The notes under the pieces were generated by a model. It was not told the origin of the DNA and searched no databases. It saw nothing but the letters and a program-made list of their open reading frames with translations. From contig NZ_OY762905.1 of the NCBI RefSeq assembly GCF_963666525.1, forward strand, positions 4,221,001 through 4,285,000: a DNA stretch of 64,000 nt. Direction: 5' to 3'. This stretch comes from an uncultured Cohaesibacter sp. GTDB taxonomy: Bacteria; Pseudomonadota; Alphaproteobacteria; Rhizobiales; Cohaesibacteraceae. Positions within the stretch are counted from its first letter, which is position 1; each line of letters begins with the position of its first letter. Positions 47,103 to 55,513 of this stretch are shown piece after piece. The position numbers and the translations under genes are program-made.

Positions 47103-47999
47103 CTAGAGAAGGTCTGCGAGGAGCTTGTCGATTTTCTTCTTGTTGGCTGCATCCAGATCGCCAAGCGGATGCCGTGGCAGGCCAACGTCCAGACCCTGCG
47201 CGGTGAGGGTGTATTTGCAGATTTCCTGCCAGTGCGGAACGCCGGCTTCCTTGTCATAGAAGAAATAATCGATGTAAGGCTGCATCTTGGCCTGCTGTGC
47301 GCGAGCCTTGTCGACGTTCTTTTCGGTGATGCAGATATCCATCAGGGTGCGGCAGGCCTTTGGCAGAACTGCAGGGAAACCGGAGAGCCAGCCATTGGCG
47401 CCAGCCAGCATGCCTTCCATGGCGGCATAGTCGTGACCATAGAAGATGTCGAGAGCATCGCCGCAGTGGAAGCGCAGCTCATGCACGCGGTTTGCATCGC
47501 CGTGGGCAGCCTTGATGGCGTTGACAACGCCCTCATCCAGCAGGGTCTTGACTTCAAGCGGGGTCAGTTCGTATCCGGCGAACCATGGGTTGTTGTAGAC
47601 CATGATCGGAATGTCGACATTCTGGCGCAATTCGCGGAAGTGGTTCATGACCGCTTTCTTGTGCGGATTGAGATAGTAGGGCAGGATCACCATCAGGCCG
47701 TCGGCACCTTTGTCCTGAGCGAACTTGCTCATGTCGATGGTGTTGATGGTCGAATAGAAGCCTGTGCCGCAATAGATGGGTACTTCGCCATCGATGAAGC
47801 CCAGAACATGCTCGATGATTTCTTTCTGTTCAGTCGGGTTCATGGCGATGTTTTCGCCGGTGCTTCCGCAGATGGACAGATTCTGCGCGCCCTGATCGAT
47901 CAACCAGCGCAGATACTTTTCCATTTTGGGTTTGCTGTAGGTCTGATCGTCGTTCCAGATCGTCATACATGCTGGCATAAGGCCTGAAGCGTGTTTCAT
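47103..47999 (-). CDS. Dihydrodipicolinate synthase/N-acetylneuraminate lyase-family protein
   Basis: A 298-residue class I aldolase/dehydratase. The family motif GSTGENIAMNPTEQKEI lies near residues 43-59, the catalytic tyrosine in MVYNNPW (near 134), and the Schiff-base lysine in NAIKAAHGD (near 163). It has the normal DHDPS length. The context (TRAP transporter, FAD dehydrogenase, IclR regulator) argues for a catabolic 2-keto acid lyase or dehydratase rather than lysine synthesis. First gene of the minus-strand operon, behind the IclR-type operator at 48118. Confidence 0.88.
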   Translation of the reverse strand: MKHASGLMPACMTIWNDDQTYSKPKMEKYLRWLIDQGAQNLSICGSTGENIAMNPTEQKEIIEHVLGFIDGEVPIYCGTGFYSTINTIDMSKFAQDKGADGLMVILPYYLNPHKKAVMNHFRELRQNVDIPIMVYNNPWFAGYELTPLEVKTLLDEGVVNAIKAAHGDANRVHELRFHCGDALDIFYGHDYAAMEGMLAGANGWLSGFPAVLPKACRTLMDICITEKNVDKARAQQAKMQPYIDYFFYDKEAGVPHWQEICKYTLTAQGLDVGLPRHPLGDLDAANKKKIDKLLADLL

Positions 48000-48117
48000 G
48001 TCTAAATTCCTTGGTTGTTCAGGATGTCACCTCGGGCACTCCCGGTTGACGTTGGGAGTTTGAGATTGATTGCAACATTTATCCAAAACGGAATTTAAGT
48101 CAAACAAAATGTTTTGT

Positions 48118-48133
48118 ATTCCGTAATGTGGGA
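48118..48133 (+). promoter_or_regulatory. IclR-type operator candidate, site 1
   Basis: ATTCCGTAATGTGGGA, one of three near-identical 16-mers (consensus ATTCCGWAATKTGGGA). It lies 119 bp upstream of the DHDPS-like start codon and abuts a 14-bp AT-rich palindrome, so it probably controls the minus-strand operon. Confidence 0.65.
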
Positions 48134-48543
48134 AATGGTGGAGATGTTATGGATCATTCTTATCCACAATCGGGAATTAGGCAATCCCTTTGGAAATATT
48201 GCCCATTTCCAATGAACATTGAAACGGGTGTTTAGGAAAGTTTGACCGAACAAAATTGTGCAAGGAATTGTCGCAGGGAAACCATGCCCGTCGCCGGACC
48301 AGGAATGACCTGTCTCGTGCGAGAAGACCGGAAGGTGCTTTCCTTATGATCTGAATTCTATTGTCAATTCATTGTTATTGTTTAGATAAATTGAATTCTT
48401 GATGGTCTGACATGTGCAACAATGGAGCGTCAAATCAGTCGCGCAAATCGTTGACTGCATGTGTGCTTGCGCCAGACTTTAAATTCGGGAAAAGAAAAAA
48501 ATGGGATTTGCAGTATCGATTGACTGTATGTTAGAAGAAATTA

Positions 48544-48559
48544 TCCCAAATTTCGGAAT
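48544..48559 (-). promoter_or_regulatory. IclR-type operator candidate, site 2
   Basis: The minus strand reads ATTCCGAAATTTGGGA. With its centre AAATTT and flanking TCC/GGA it is the most symmetric of the three copies. It lies in mid-gap, 526 bp before the IclR start codon. Confidence 0.62.
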
Positions 48560-48752
48560 AGTGCGTAATACCATTTTCTGAACCTGACGGAGCAAAGCTC
48601 ATCAAAGGGTGCAGAATTCTGCTGCGTAACCGCGCTCAACATCGGAAAAAGCGAAGCAAACCGTGCGGATTAGTGCTGTTTGACGAGATTCGCATCAATT
48701 CCGGACACTCCCGGGCTGGGCGGTGGGCGAAATCCATGCCTATTGATGGAAT

Positions 48753-48789
48753 TTATTAAGTGTTACTATATATTTGTAATACTTATTAA
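48753..48789. repeat. AT-rich dyad in the IclR upstream region
   Basis: Arms of 14 bp (48753-48766 and 48776-48789) match with two mismatches around a 9-bp AT centre. It could be an operator or a promoter-region hairpin; its function is unknown. Confidence 0.4.
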
Positions 48790-49069
48790 CGGGTTCGTGA
48801 ATGGAGATACGTCGACAGTCTGCCTTGTCATGTTCCGTATTGTGGATTATTTCTGAAATTAATTGCCAAATTTTGGGCGATTTGGATTTTAGAACGCCGC
48901 GAGCTGGATCGCTGGTACATAGAGGGCAAAACAGGCTTGGACCAGTTGGGTTGCTATTGGTTCGAAAAAATGAGAACGCGAACTGTTCAAAACGAGGGCG
49001 GGATTCTCCCATTGCGCTGCGATCGGGGATCTCGGGTCTGGCACCTCATCAAAATGCTTGGAAAGAACA

Positions 49070-49864
49070 ATGATCAAAACAATAGATGCTGGCGGAAATG
49101 AAGCGGGCGCAAAGCTGTTTACAAAGATGATGACAGTGCTCAACTGTTTTACCCGTGCCAGAGGCCAATTGAGTATCAGTGAAATCGTGGAAGAGACTGG
49201 ACTTCCTCGGACGACCGTGCACCGGATCGTGGCGTCTCTCAGAGATGTCGGCATGCTCGACCAGGATGGCCGGCGGCAGACCTATCGCCTTGGTTTGCAG
49301 ATGTTTTACTTCGGTAGCGTGGTGATCGCCAACCTTGATCTGACCGGCAATTCCCGCCCGCACATTCTTTCGCTTCACCAGCTGACCGGCGAAGCGGTGC
49401 ATCTGCATATCTTTGACGGCAGCCACATGGTTTGCATCGAACGGGAAGAGATGGGCGAGAACCGCCTGACCACCCTTACCACCATTGAAGGTGCCCCGAC
49501 CTATTGCACCAGCGTGGGCAAGGCATTTCTTGCCTTTCAGGATGAGAAGCTGGTCAATCGGATCGCGACGCAGGAAGGGCTCGAAGCCCGTACGGAAAAG
49601 ACGATTACCGACCTCGGTGTGCTTAAAGAGCAACTGGTTCTTGTTCGTAATCAGGGCTATGCCATTGATGACGAGGAGAATGAAATCGGTATCCGCTGCG
49701 TCGGCGCGCCAATCCGCGATTCACGCGGTCATGTCTTTGCGGCAGTGAGCGTTTCCGGCACAACAGACCGCATGCCAATGGCGCGCGTCCTCGGTTTGTC
49801 GGCTGCGGTCGTCAATACTGCCGACTCCATTTCCAAAAGTCTTGGTTGGAATCCGAATTTGTAG
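49070..49864 (+). CDS. IclR-family transcriptional regulator
   Basis: A 264-residue regulator. The N-terminal winged helix-turn-helix covers about residues 14-75 (LSISEIVEETGLPRTTVHRIVASL), followed by an IclR effector domain with CIEREE, TSVGKAFLAF, GYAIDDEENEIGIRCVGAPIRD and VSVSGTTDRM. I use the ATG at 49070, four bases after ggaaag; a TTG at 49058 is in frame. Matching 16-bp motifs lie on both sides of the gene, before the DHDPS-like/TRAP operon and before the second TTT operon, so it probably co-regulates both. Confidence 0.88.
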   Translation: MIKTIDAGGNEAGAKLFTKMMTVLNCFTRARGQLSISEIVEETGLPRTTVHRIVASLRDVGMLDQDGRRQTYRLGLQMFYFGSVVIANLDLTGNSRPHILSLHQLTGEAVHLHIFDGSHMVCIEREEMGENRLTTLTTIEGAPTYCTSVGKAFLAFQDEKLVNRIATQEGLEARTEKTITDLGVLKEQLVLVRNQGYAIDDEENEIGIRCVGAPIRDSRGHVFAAVSVSGTTDRMPMARVLGLSAAVVNTADSISKSLGWNPNL

Positions 49865-49889
49865 GTTAAAAAAATGGGTAATTGGTTTA

Positions 49890-49905
49890 ATTCCGAAATG
49901 TGGGA
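49890..49905 (+). promoter_or_regulatory. IclR-type operator candidate, site 3
   Basis: ATTCCGAAATGTGGGA, differing from sites 1 and 2 at one position each. It lies 74 bp before the start of the second tctC gene and just after the IclR gene, in a position to control the TTT operon. Confidence 0.66.
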
Positions 49906-49963
49906 TTGAAATTGCTTCGTTGATCGTTTATTCCTATTCTCGTCGAAGAATGGGAGGTTTTCG

Positions 49964-50932
49964 ATGATTTATCCCCGCAATACCCTTTTCGTGCTGGCCT
50001 GTGCGCCAGCAATGGTGGCAGCCGCCAGCGCTGCCGATTTTCCAACAAGACCAGTGACGATCATCGTTCCCGCCGCAGCTGGTGGCGGAGGTGATACAAC
50101 ATCCCGCATCCTTGCACGCAGCATCGAGCAGGAAATGGGCTGGACGGTCAGCATCATAAATCAGGGACAAGGTGGAGGCGTGGTCGGATTGACGAGCATG
50201 GTCAACGCCGCGCCTGATGGCTATACGATCGGTCTTCTGTTCCCTTATGCCGGTTACAAATACACCGGTCAGGCAACCTTCGAAGGATCGAACTTCTCAC
50301 CGATCGCCAACTTCAATGGTGACTCGTCCTCGCTCGTAACGTCGGCATCCTCGCCGTTCAAGACCCTTGCAGAGGCGCTCGACGCGATCAAGGCAGACCC
50401 GGCCAAATACAAGATCCATTGCAGTGGCGGCTGCGGTAGCGTCTGGGACGTACCGGTGGCTGGCATGATGATGGATTATGGCATCGACGTCGAAAAGATC
50501 ACCTGGATTCCGGGGCAGGGCGCTGCCACCGGCTTGCAGGAACTGGCCTCTGGTGGCGTCGACTTCCAGACTGTCTCCCTGCCGGAAGCTTCGGCCCTCA
50601 TGACCGCCGGTCTTGTTCGGGCGCTTGGCGTCCTCAGCCCCACTCCCGTGCCCGGCTTTGAAGATGTGACCCTTGCCGGTGAGGTTGTCGGCCATCCGGT
50701 GGACGGCGGCACATGGCGCGCTCTTGGCGGCCCGGCCGGATTGTCGGCCGAAATCGCCGGCACCTGGGAAGAGGCCGTTGAGAAGGCTGTTCAGTCGGAG
50801 AGTTTCAAGTCGGCGATGAAGACCGCCAATTTCGGTATCAAATGGATGAATACCGAAGATCTTGCCGCGCTGATGAAACGCCATGAAGAGGACACCGCCC
50901 GCGTGATGGCTGCCCTTGGCTACGGCAAATAG
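49964..50932 (+). CDS. TTT-system substrate-binding protein (TctC family), second system
   Basis: A 322-residue periplasmic receptor with signal peptide about residues 1-24 (ending ASA). TctC blocks: FPTRPVTIIVPAAAGGGGD near 26-44, NAAPDGYTIG, and GGTWRALGGPAG near 250. Two cysteines, C153 and C157 in CSGGC, frame a Gly-rich loop that in TctC relatives lies at the ligand site. It starts an operon with tctB- and tctA-like genes and a second tctC-like gene. The ligand is unknown; it should be a carboxylate. Confidence 0.9.
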   Translation: MIYPRNTLFVLACAPAMVAAASAADFPTRPVTIIVPAAAGGGGDTTSRILARSIEQEMGWTVSIINQGQGGGVVGLTSMVNAAPDGYTIGLLFPYAGYKYTGQATFEGSNFSPIANFNGDSSSLVTSASSPFKTLAEALDAIKADPAKYKIHCSGGCGSVWDVPVAGMMMDYGIDVEKITWIPGQGAATGLQELASGGVDFQTVSLPEASALMTAGLVRALGVLSPTPVPGFEDVTLAGEVVGHPVDGGTWRALGGPAGLSAEIAGTWEEAVEKAVQSESFKSAMKTANFGIKWMNTEDLAALMKRHEEDTARVMAALGYGK

Positions 50933-50959
50933 CAAGGTTCATTTCAAAGAGACAATTCA

Positions 50960-51445
50960 ATGAAAGTGCATGACAGCATCGTTGGTCTTGTCGTCGCCGT
51001 TCTGGGAGGGGCCATCGCGCTCTACTCCCAGAGTCTGGTGCCGCCACGTCATTTGAACTACGGGCCGGGGTTCTTTCCTCTGCTCATCGGCATTGGTCTG
51101 CTGCTCGTCGGTGGGGGGCTTATGGTGCAGGGCTACGTCACCGGGCGTGGGCAACCACTGGTCCATCGCCCTCGCTGGCTGGCAAGCCGTGATTTCACCT
51201 TTCGGTTCTGGATCATTCCGATCGCGATTCTCTTCTATTGGCTGGCCGTAACGCCGCTCGGTTTCCTGGCCACCTCGACAATTTTGCTCGCGATGATCCA
51301 GATCGCAAACGGTGTGCGCTGGAAGCTGGCGGTCACCGTTGCGCTGATCACTTCGGTGGTGGTGAACATCCTGTTTGCCTCCATCCTGCATGTGCCCCTG
51401 TCCTGGGGCGTGCTCACACCAATTTCGGGATGGTTCATATGGTAG
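50960..51445 (+). CDS. TTT-system small membrane subunit (TctB family), second system
   Basis: A 161-residue protein with four hydrophobic segments (near 6-24, 37-53, 80-103 and 122-145), consistent with the TctB (DUF1468) family; the block PRHLNYGPGFFPLLIG near residue 25 is typical. It overlaps the following tctA gene by seven bases. Only 27 bp separate it from the receptor gene, with no hairpin, in contrast to the first TTT operon. Confidence 0.87.
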   Translation: MKVHDSIVGLVVAVLGGAIALYSQSLVPPRHLNYGPGFFPLLIGIGLLLVGGGLMVQGYVTGRGQPLVHRPRWLASRDFTFRFWIIPIAILFYWLAVTPLGFLATSTILLAMIQIANGVRWKLAVTVALITSVVVNILFASILHVPLSWGVLTPISGWFIW

Positions 51446-52953
51446 ACGCTGGCTCAATTCTGGCGCAGCTCGCCGATCCTTATCTGCTGCTGGTCATCAT
51501 GGTATCGGCCGCTTACGGGCTTGCAATCGGGTCCATTCCCGGCCTCACAGCCCTGATGGCGACGGCTCTGCTTGTGCCTTTCATCATTTTCATGGCTCCG
51601 CTGCCGGCGATTGCCTCGATCATTACGGCGTCCGCGATGGCGATCTTTGCCGGAGATATTCCTGGTGCCTTGCTGCGCATGCCCGGCACACCGGCCTCGG
51701 CGGCCTATACCGATGATGCCTTCAAGCTGACCCGGCAAGGCAAGTCGGCAACGGCGCTCGGGGCTGGGCTGTTTGCCTCGGCCTTCGGCGGGGTGGCCAG
51801 CGCAACCATCCTGACGCTGGCCGCGCCGTGGCTTGCCCGGATCGCGCTGTCCTTCTCGAGCGTCGAGTATTTCTGGCTTGGCGTTCTGGGGCTGAGTTGT
51901 GCCACCTTCGTGGCTGGACCTTCGCTGCTGAAGGGGCTTGCGTCGCTGTTGTTCGGCCTGTTTCTGGCCACCATGGGGCTTGATCCGATTTCCGGCATGC
52001 CGCGCTTCACCTTCGGTTCGACCAATCTGGTCGGCGGGCTGGGGCTCATTCCGGTTTTGATCGGCCTGTTTGCCGTCTCCGAACTGTTGCGCAACAGCTA
52101 TGGGCAGGACAGGCAGATGTCTGAAAAGGCAAAGCCCACATCCATCCTCAAGACAGTCTTCAAACTGATGTGGCCCCACAAGATCGGTCTGCTGCGCGGC
52201 AGTCTGCTCGGCACGATCGTCGGCTCGCTGCCCGGAGCCGGATCTGATATCGCCGCTTGGATTTCCTACGCTCTTGCCAAGAAGTCCTCAAAGCGTGGGG
52301 GCAGCGATACCGAGGAGGGCGCCGTCGAGCGGATCATGTCGGCCAGCGCGGCCAACAACGCCAGCCTGGGCGGGGCCTATATCCCGGCCACCGTGTTCGG
52401 TATCCCCGGCGATGCGATCACTGCCATCGTGATCAGTGTCATGTTCATCAAGGGGGTCAACCCCGGACCGACGCTGTTTCTCAACCAGCCGCAGGTGATC
52501 TATGCGATCTTTGCGATCTTCTTTCTTGCAAACCTTCTGATGTTGCCGCTCGGGATCGCCTGTATCCGGGCCTTCGGGCTGATCCTGCGCCTGCCGACCA
52601 GCATCATCTCACCCGTCATCCTGCTGTTCTGCATTCTGGGTGCCTTCTCCGTCGAGAACACGCTGTTCGCTGTTGGCCTCGTCGCACTGTTCGGCCTGCT
52701 TGGCTATGTGATGGAAGAGAATGAAGTGCCGCTCGCACCGGCCATTCTGGGGCTCATTCTGGGGCCGCTACTCGAACAGACTTTCATGACCACGATGCTC
52801 AAATCCCAGGGCGATCTGGTGACATTCTTCAACCGACCGATTGGAGGAACGATCGGTGCTTTCACCATTCTCGTGTGGGCGCTGATCATCGGTCTCAAGC
52901 TCTTCGCCAACCGGGCGAAGACCGACGACTCTCTTGCCGACACCGCTGCCTGA
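51439..52953 (+). CDS. TTT-system large permease (TctA family), second system
   Basis: A 504-residue permease with about 12 membrane segments. TctA signatures: GSIPGLTALMATALLVPF near residue 28 and GSLPGAGSDIAAWISYAL near 264. The first loop reads GLT where the citrate-linked paralogue has GLG, a difference in the ligand-path signature. The ATG at 51439 overlaps the tctB-like gene; longer frames upstream would read into that gene. It belongs to the IclR-linked operon. Confidence 0.91.
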   Translation: MVDAGSILAQLADPYLLLVIMVSAAYGLAIGSIPGLTALMATALLVPFIIFMAPLPAIASIITASAMAIFAGDIPGALLRMPGTPASAAYTDDAFKLTRQGKSATALGAGLFASAFGGVASATILTLAAPWLARIALSFSSVEYFWLGVLGLSCATFVAGPSLLKGLASLLFGLFLATMGLDPISGMPRFTFGSTNLVGGLGLIPVLIGLFAVSELLRNSYGQDRQMSEKAKPTSILKTVFKLMWPHKIGLLRGSLLGTIVGSLPGAGSDIAAWISYALAKKSSKRGGSDTEEGAVERIMSASAANNASLGGAYIPATVFGIPGDAITAIVISVMFIKGVNPGPTLFLNQPQVIYAIFAIFFLANLLMLPLGIACIRAFGLILRLPTSIISPVILLFCILGAFSVENTLFAVGLVALFGLLGYVMEENEVPLAPAILGLILGPLLEQTFMTTMLKSQGDLVTFFNRPIGGTIGAFTILVWALIIGLKLFANRAKTDDSLADTAA

Positions 52954-53011
52954 GCGGTGCCGACAGGGCAATTTCATTTTTGAATAATCCTGTTGAGTGG
53001 AGGAGAATAAC

Positions 53012-53986
53012 ATGAACAGGTCCCGCAGACATTTCCGCACCCTTCTTTGCACCAGCGTATTTGCCGCCCTTCTGGCTGGCCCGGCTCTGGCCTGGCCCGA
53101 TCAGCCCGTCAGCATGATCGTCGTCGCCGGCGCCGGTGGTGGCAGTGACTTCACGTTCCGGCTTCTGTCTCGCGAGCTGGAAGCCCAGACCAAGCAGCCG
53201 GTCAATGTGATCAACCAGGCTCAGGGTGGCGGCATCGTTGGTTACACCACCTACAGTACCGCCAAGCCTGATGGCTACACCATGGGGCAGTTGTCGCCGT
53301 TTGCCCAGTTCAAGATCCTTGGGCAGGCTGACTTCACGGCTGAAAGCTTCACGCCGCTGTCGCTGGTCAACGTCGACCCGTCCGCCATTCATGTCGGCGC
53401 CAATTCTGCGCTGAAGTCGTTGGATGACATCGTTGCGGCTCTCAAGAAGGATCCGGCGTCGCTTCGAATTTCCTGTGGCGGAACCTGCAGCGCCAGCTGG
53501 GATATTCCCTTCATCTCCCTGATGATGGCCGAGGACATCGATGTTGCCAAAATCAACCTCATTCCGGCGGCAGGGTCTGCTGCTGGCCTTCAGGAGCTGG
53601 CCTCGGGCGGCATGGATGTTGTGCTTTGCTCCATCCCCGAGACTGATGCCCTGACCGATGCCGGCATGGTCAAGACCGTTGCGGTTCTTTCCAGCGATCG
53701 CCTGGAACGCTATCCGGACGTACCGACCGCCAAGGAAATCACCGGCAAGGATGTGACCGGTGGTACATGGCGCGGCGTGGCTGGTCCTGCCGGGATGGAT
53801 CCTGCTCTGGTCAAGGAAATCGAGGCCCAGCTGAAAACGGCTTATGACTCCGAAAGCTTCCAGAAAGGCATGAAGGATCGCGGCTTCGGCACACAGTATA
53901 TGGATTCCGCGGGCTTTGCCGCCTTCATCAAGCAGCATGAGACCCAGACCAAGGACGTCATGACCGCGCTTGGTGTCGGCAAGTAA
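53012..53986 (+). CDS. TTT-system substrate-binding protein (TctC family), extra receptor
   Basis: A 324-residue second receptor in the same operon, with a signal peptide ending ALA-WPDQ. Blocks NVINQAQGGGIVGYTTYSTAKPDGYTMG (cited as two parts) and GGTWRGVAGPAGMDP match the first receptor of this operon. It also has a cysteine pair, C155 and C159 in CGGTC, at the same loop. It has its own strong ribosome binding site (ggaggag). Two receptors for one permease imply two related ligands. Confidence 0.9.
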   Translation: MNRSRRHFRTLLCTSVFAALLAGPALAWPDQPVSMIVVAGAGGGSDFTFRLLSRELEAQTKQPVNVINQAQGGGIVGYTTYSTAKPDGYTMGQLSPFAQFKILGQADFTAESFTPLSLVNVDPSAIHVGANSALKSLDDIVAALKKDPASLRISCGGTCSASWDIPFISLMMAEDIDVAKINLIPAAGSAAGLQELASGGMDVVLCSIPETDALTDAGMVKTVAVLSSDRLERYPDVPTAKEITGKDVTGGTWRGVAGPAGMDPALVKEIEAQLKTAYDSESFQKGMKDRGFGTQYMDSAGFAAFIKQHETQTKDVMTALGVGK

Positions 53987-54014
53987 TTCCTCCGATAACA
54001 CGAGAATACCTCCC

Positions 54015-54039
54015 GGAGCTGGTCATTGCCGCCAGCTCC
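54015..54039 (+). terminator. Hairpin after the second TTT operon
   Basis: A perfect 8-bp stem (ggagctgg at 54015-54022, ccagctcc at 54032-54039) with a 9-nt loop, 29 bp after the last receptor gene. No immediate T tract; probably a partial terminator before the kinase gene. Confidence 0.45.
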
Positions 54040-54194
54040 CCCACTTTCGGCGGGTTGTTTGCGGTTTTGGTGCAAGCGGCCCGCCGATTTTTCAATCCAG
54101 AAAATGATCCTGTTCTCGCCCCGCCGTGTGTGAGCGTCGGGCAAGTGTGATCGGGTGATGTATGGAAAATGGCCAGGATGCCAAGGAGACAAGC

Positions 54195-55112
54195 ATGAGC
54201 ATCACGGTTTTCGGGTCGGTCAATCTGGACTTGACCGTTTCGGTTCACCATTTGCCAGTTGCCGGCGAAACCAGCCATGCGGCGGGCTTCCAGACAGGGC
54301 TGGGGGGCAAGGGGGCCAACCAGGCCGTTGCCGCCACCCGTCTGGCGACGTGTCCCGTCAAATTTGTCGCGGCGGTCGGGGAAGACAGCTTTGCCGACAA
54401 GCTGCGGGCTGATCTTCAGAAAATGACTGTCGACATTTCCAATCTGGTGACAATGAAGGGAGCCGAGAGCGGCATTGCCCTCATCCATGTTGACCAGAGT
54501 TCGCAGAATTCCATTACCGTCGTTGGCGGGGCAAACATGGCCTGGCCGGATGAAGGGCCCGGTGCGGACGTTTTCAAGGGCTGCAAGGTGGCGCTTTTCC
54601 AGCTGGAGACGCCAATCCCCGCAACGCTCGCTGCGATGCGTGCGGCAAGGGCTGCTGGTGCCGTGGTGATTCTCGATCCTGCCCCGATCGCGGAGGGGCA
54701 TATGGAGGTGCTGATTGCCGAGGCGGACATCGTGACACCAAATGAAACCGAAACCGCAGCCATCACCGGTACAATGCCCGGCTCTTTTCTGGAAGCCCAG
54801 ACCCTTGCCAAAAGTCTCGTTGCCATGGGGCCGAAGGTTGCCATCGTCAAGCTTGGTGCCAAGGGGCTTGCCTATGCCTCAAGACACGATGGCGAAGGGG
54901 TGATCGAGCCCTATGTCGTCAAGGCAATTGATACGGTTGCCGCCGGGGACAGTTTCAACGGCGGGCTGGCCGCCGCTCTTGCCGAAGGCCGGAGCTTGCA
55001 GGAGGCCTTGAAGTTTGCAGCAGCGGCAGGTGCACTGGCGACAACCCAGCGCGGGGCAGGGGAGGCTGTGCCATCGCGCCAGGAGGTTGACGATTTGGTC
55101 GCCGCCAACTGA
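54195..55112 (+). CDS. Ribokinase-like PfkB-family carbohydrate kinase
   Basis: A 305-residue cytoplasmic kinase. PfkB signature 1 is GGKGANQAVAATRLA (near 38-52); signature 2 with the catalytic Asp is DTVAAGDSFNGGLAAAL (near 243-259). It is closest in pattern to ribokinase, but the sugar is not determined. The ATG has aaggag seven bases upstream. It is 208 bp after the TTT operon and ends in a strong terminator, so it may be a single-gene unit. Confidence 0.88.
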   Translation: MSITVFGSVNLDLTVSVHHLPVAGETSHAAGFQTGLGGKGANQAVAATRLATCPVKFVAAVGEDSFADKLRADLQKMTVDISNLVTMKGAESGIALIHVDQSSQNSITVVGGANMAWPDEGPGADVFKGCKVALFQLETPIPATLAAMRAARAAGAVVILDPAPIAEGHMEVLIAEADIVTPNETETAAITGTMPGSFLEAQTLAKSLVAMGPKVAIVKLGAKGLAYASRHDGEGVIEPYVVKAIDTVAAGDSFNGGLAAALAEGRSLQEALKFAAAAGALATTQRGAGEAVPSRQEVDDLVAAN

Positions 55113-55140
55113 GCACATTCCGATGACAATCGGTACCAGT

Positions 55141-55180
55141 GGCCCGGACGCAATCTCGCGTCCGGGCCTTGTCTGTTTGA
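55141..55180 (+). terminator. Rho-independent terminator after the kinase gene
   Basis: A perfect 11-bp stem (ggcccggacgc at 55141-55151, gcgtccgggcc at 55158-55168) with a 6-nt loop is followed by ttgtctgttt. This is the clearest intrinsic terminator in the window. Confidence 0.85.
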
Positions 55181-55443
55181 GGCCAATAAGCTGGTTGACG
55201 GGGCGGCGCTTGCCTTGCCTGGCGTGATTCGTCTTCTGCCGAGCTGTGCATCCCTGCGCGATTCTGACCCGGGGAGACTGGAATTGGCGGGACTTGGCCC
55301 CTGAAGACGGCGTTCAGCCCTTCTATTTGAACATAGCTGTACCGAAAAATGACGTGCTGTCTTCCGCTCATGCCCCGCTTCGTGTAGCTGGAAGAAGCCG
55401 GATTTCCGGGACTTTTTCTCGCGGACTGACACTTGAGCATCTT

Positions 55444-55496
55444 TGTCTGATTTAGGTGTTGCAAATGTCTGACAATTGAATTAGCTTGATCTGACA
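55444..55496. promoter_or_regulatory. Three phased operator-like sites before the GntR gene
   Basis: TGTCTGATT (55444-55452), TGTCTGACA (55466-55474) and GATCTGACA (55488-55496) start exactly 22 bp apart. The middle copy is a perfect 4+1+4 palindrome and fits the GT-N3-AC core of FadR-type GntR operators. The last copy ends 17 bp before the GntR start codon, where binding would block expression. Confidence 0.6.
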
Positions 55497-55513
55497 ATGA
55501 GTGGAACAACACG

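Larger units (their letters stand above)
48000..49069. other. AT-rich 1-kb divergent control region
   Basis: The largest gap in the window lies between the DHDPS-like operon and the divergent IclR gene, and is distinctly AT-richer than its surroundings. It contains two copies of the 16-bp IclR-type motif, a degenerate fourth match (atccaaaacggaat at 48081-48094), the palindrome acaaaatgttttgt (48104-48117) touching the first motif, and the long dyad at 48753-48789. Short frames here lack ribosome binding sites and recognisable content. An unannotated small RNA cannot be excluded. Confidence 0.6.
55113..55513. other. Intergenic region with terminator and GntR operator cluster
   Basis: A 401-bp gap. 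The left end holds the terminator of the kinase gene; the right end holds the three phased sites before the GntR gene. The middle (about 55185-55420) shows nothing I can assign. Confidence 0.55.

Noticed and set aside
48801..49073. 90-codon open frame before the IclR gene
   Set aside because: No ribosome binding site or recognisable content; it runs into the IclR start and lies in the control region.
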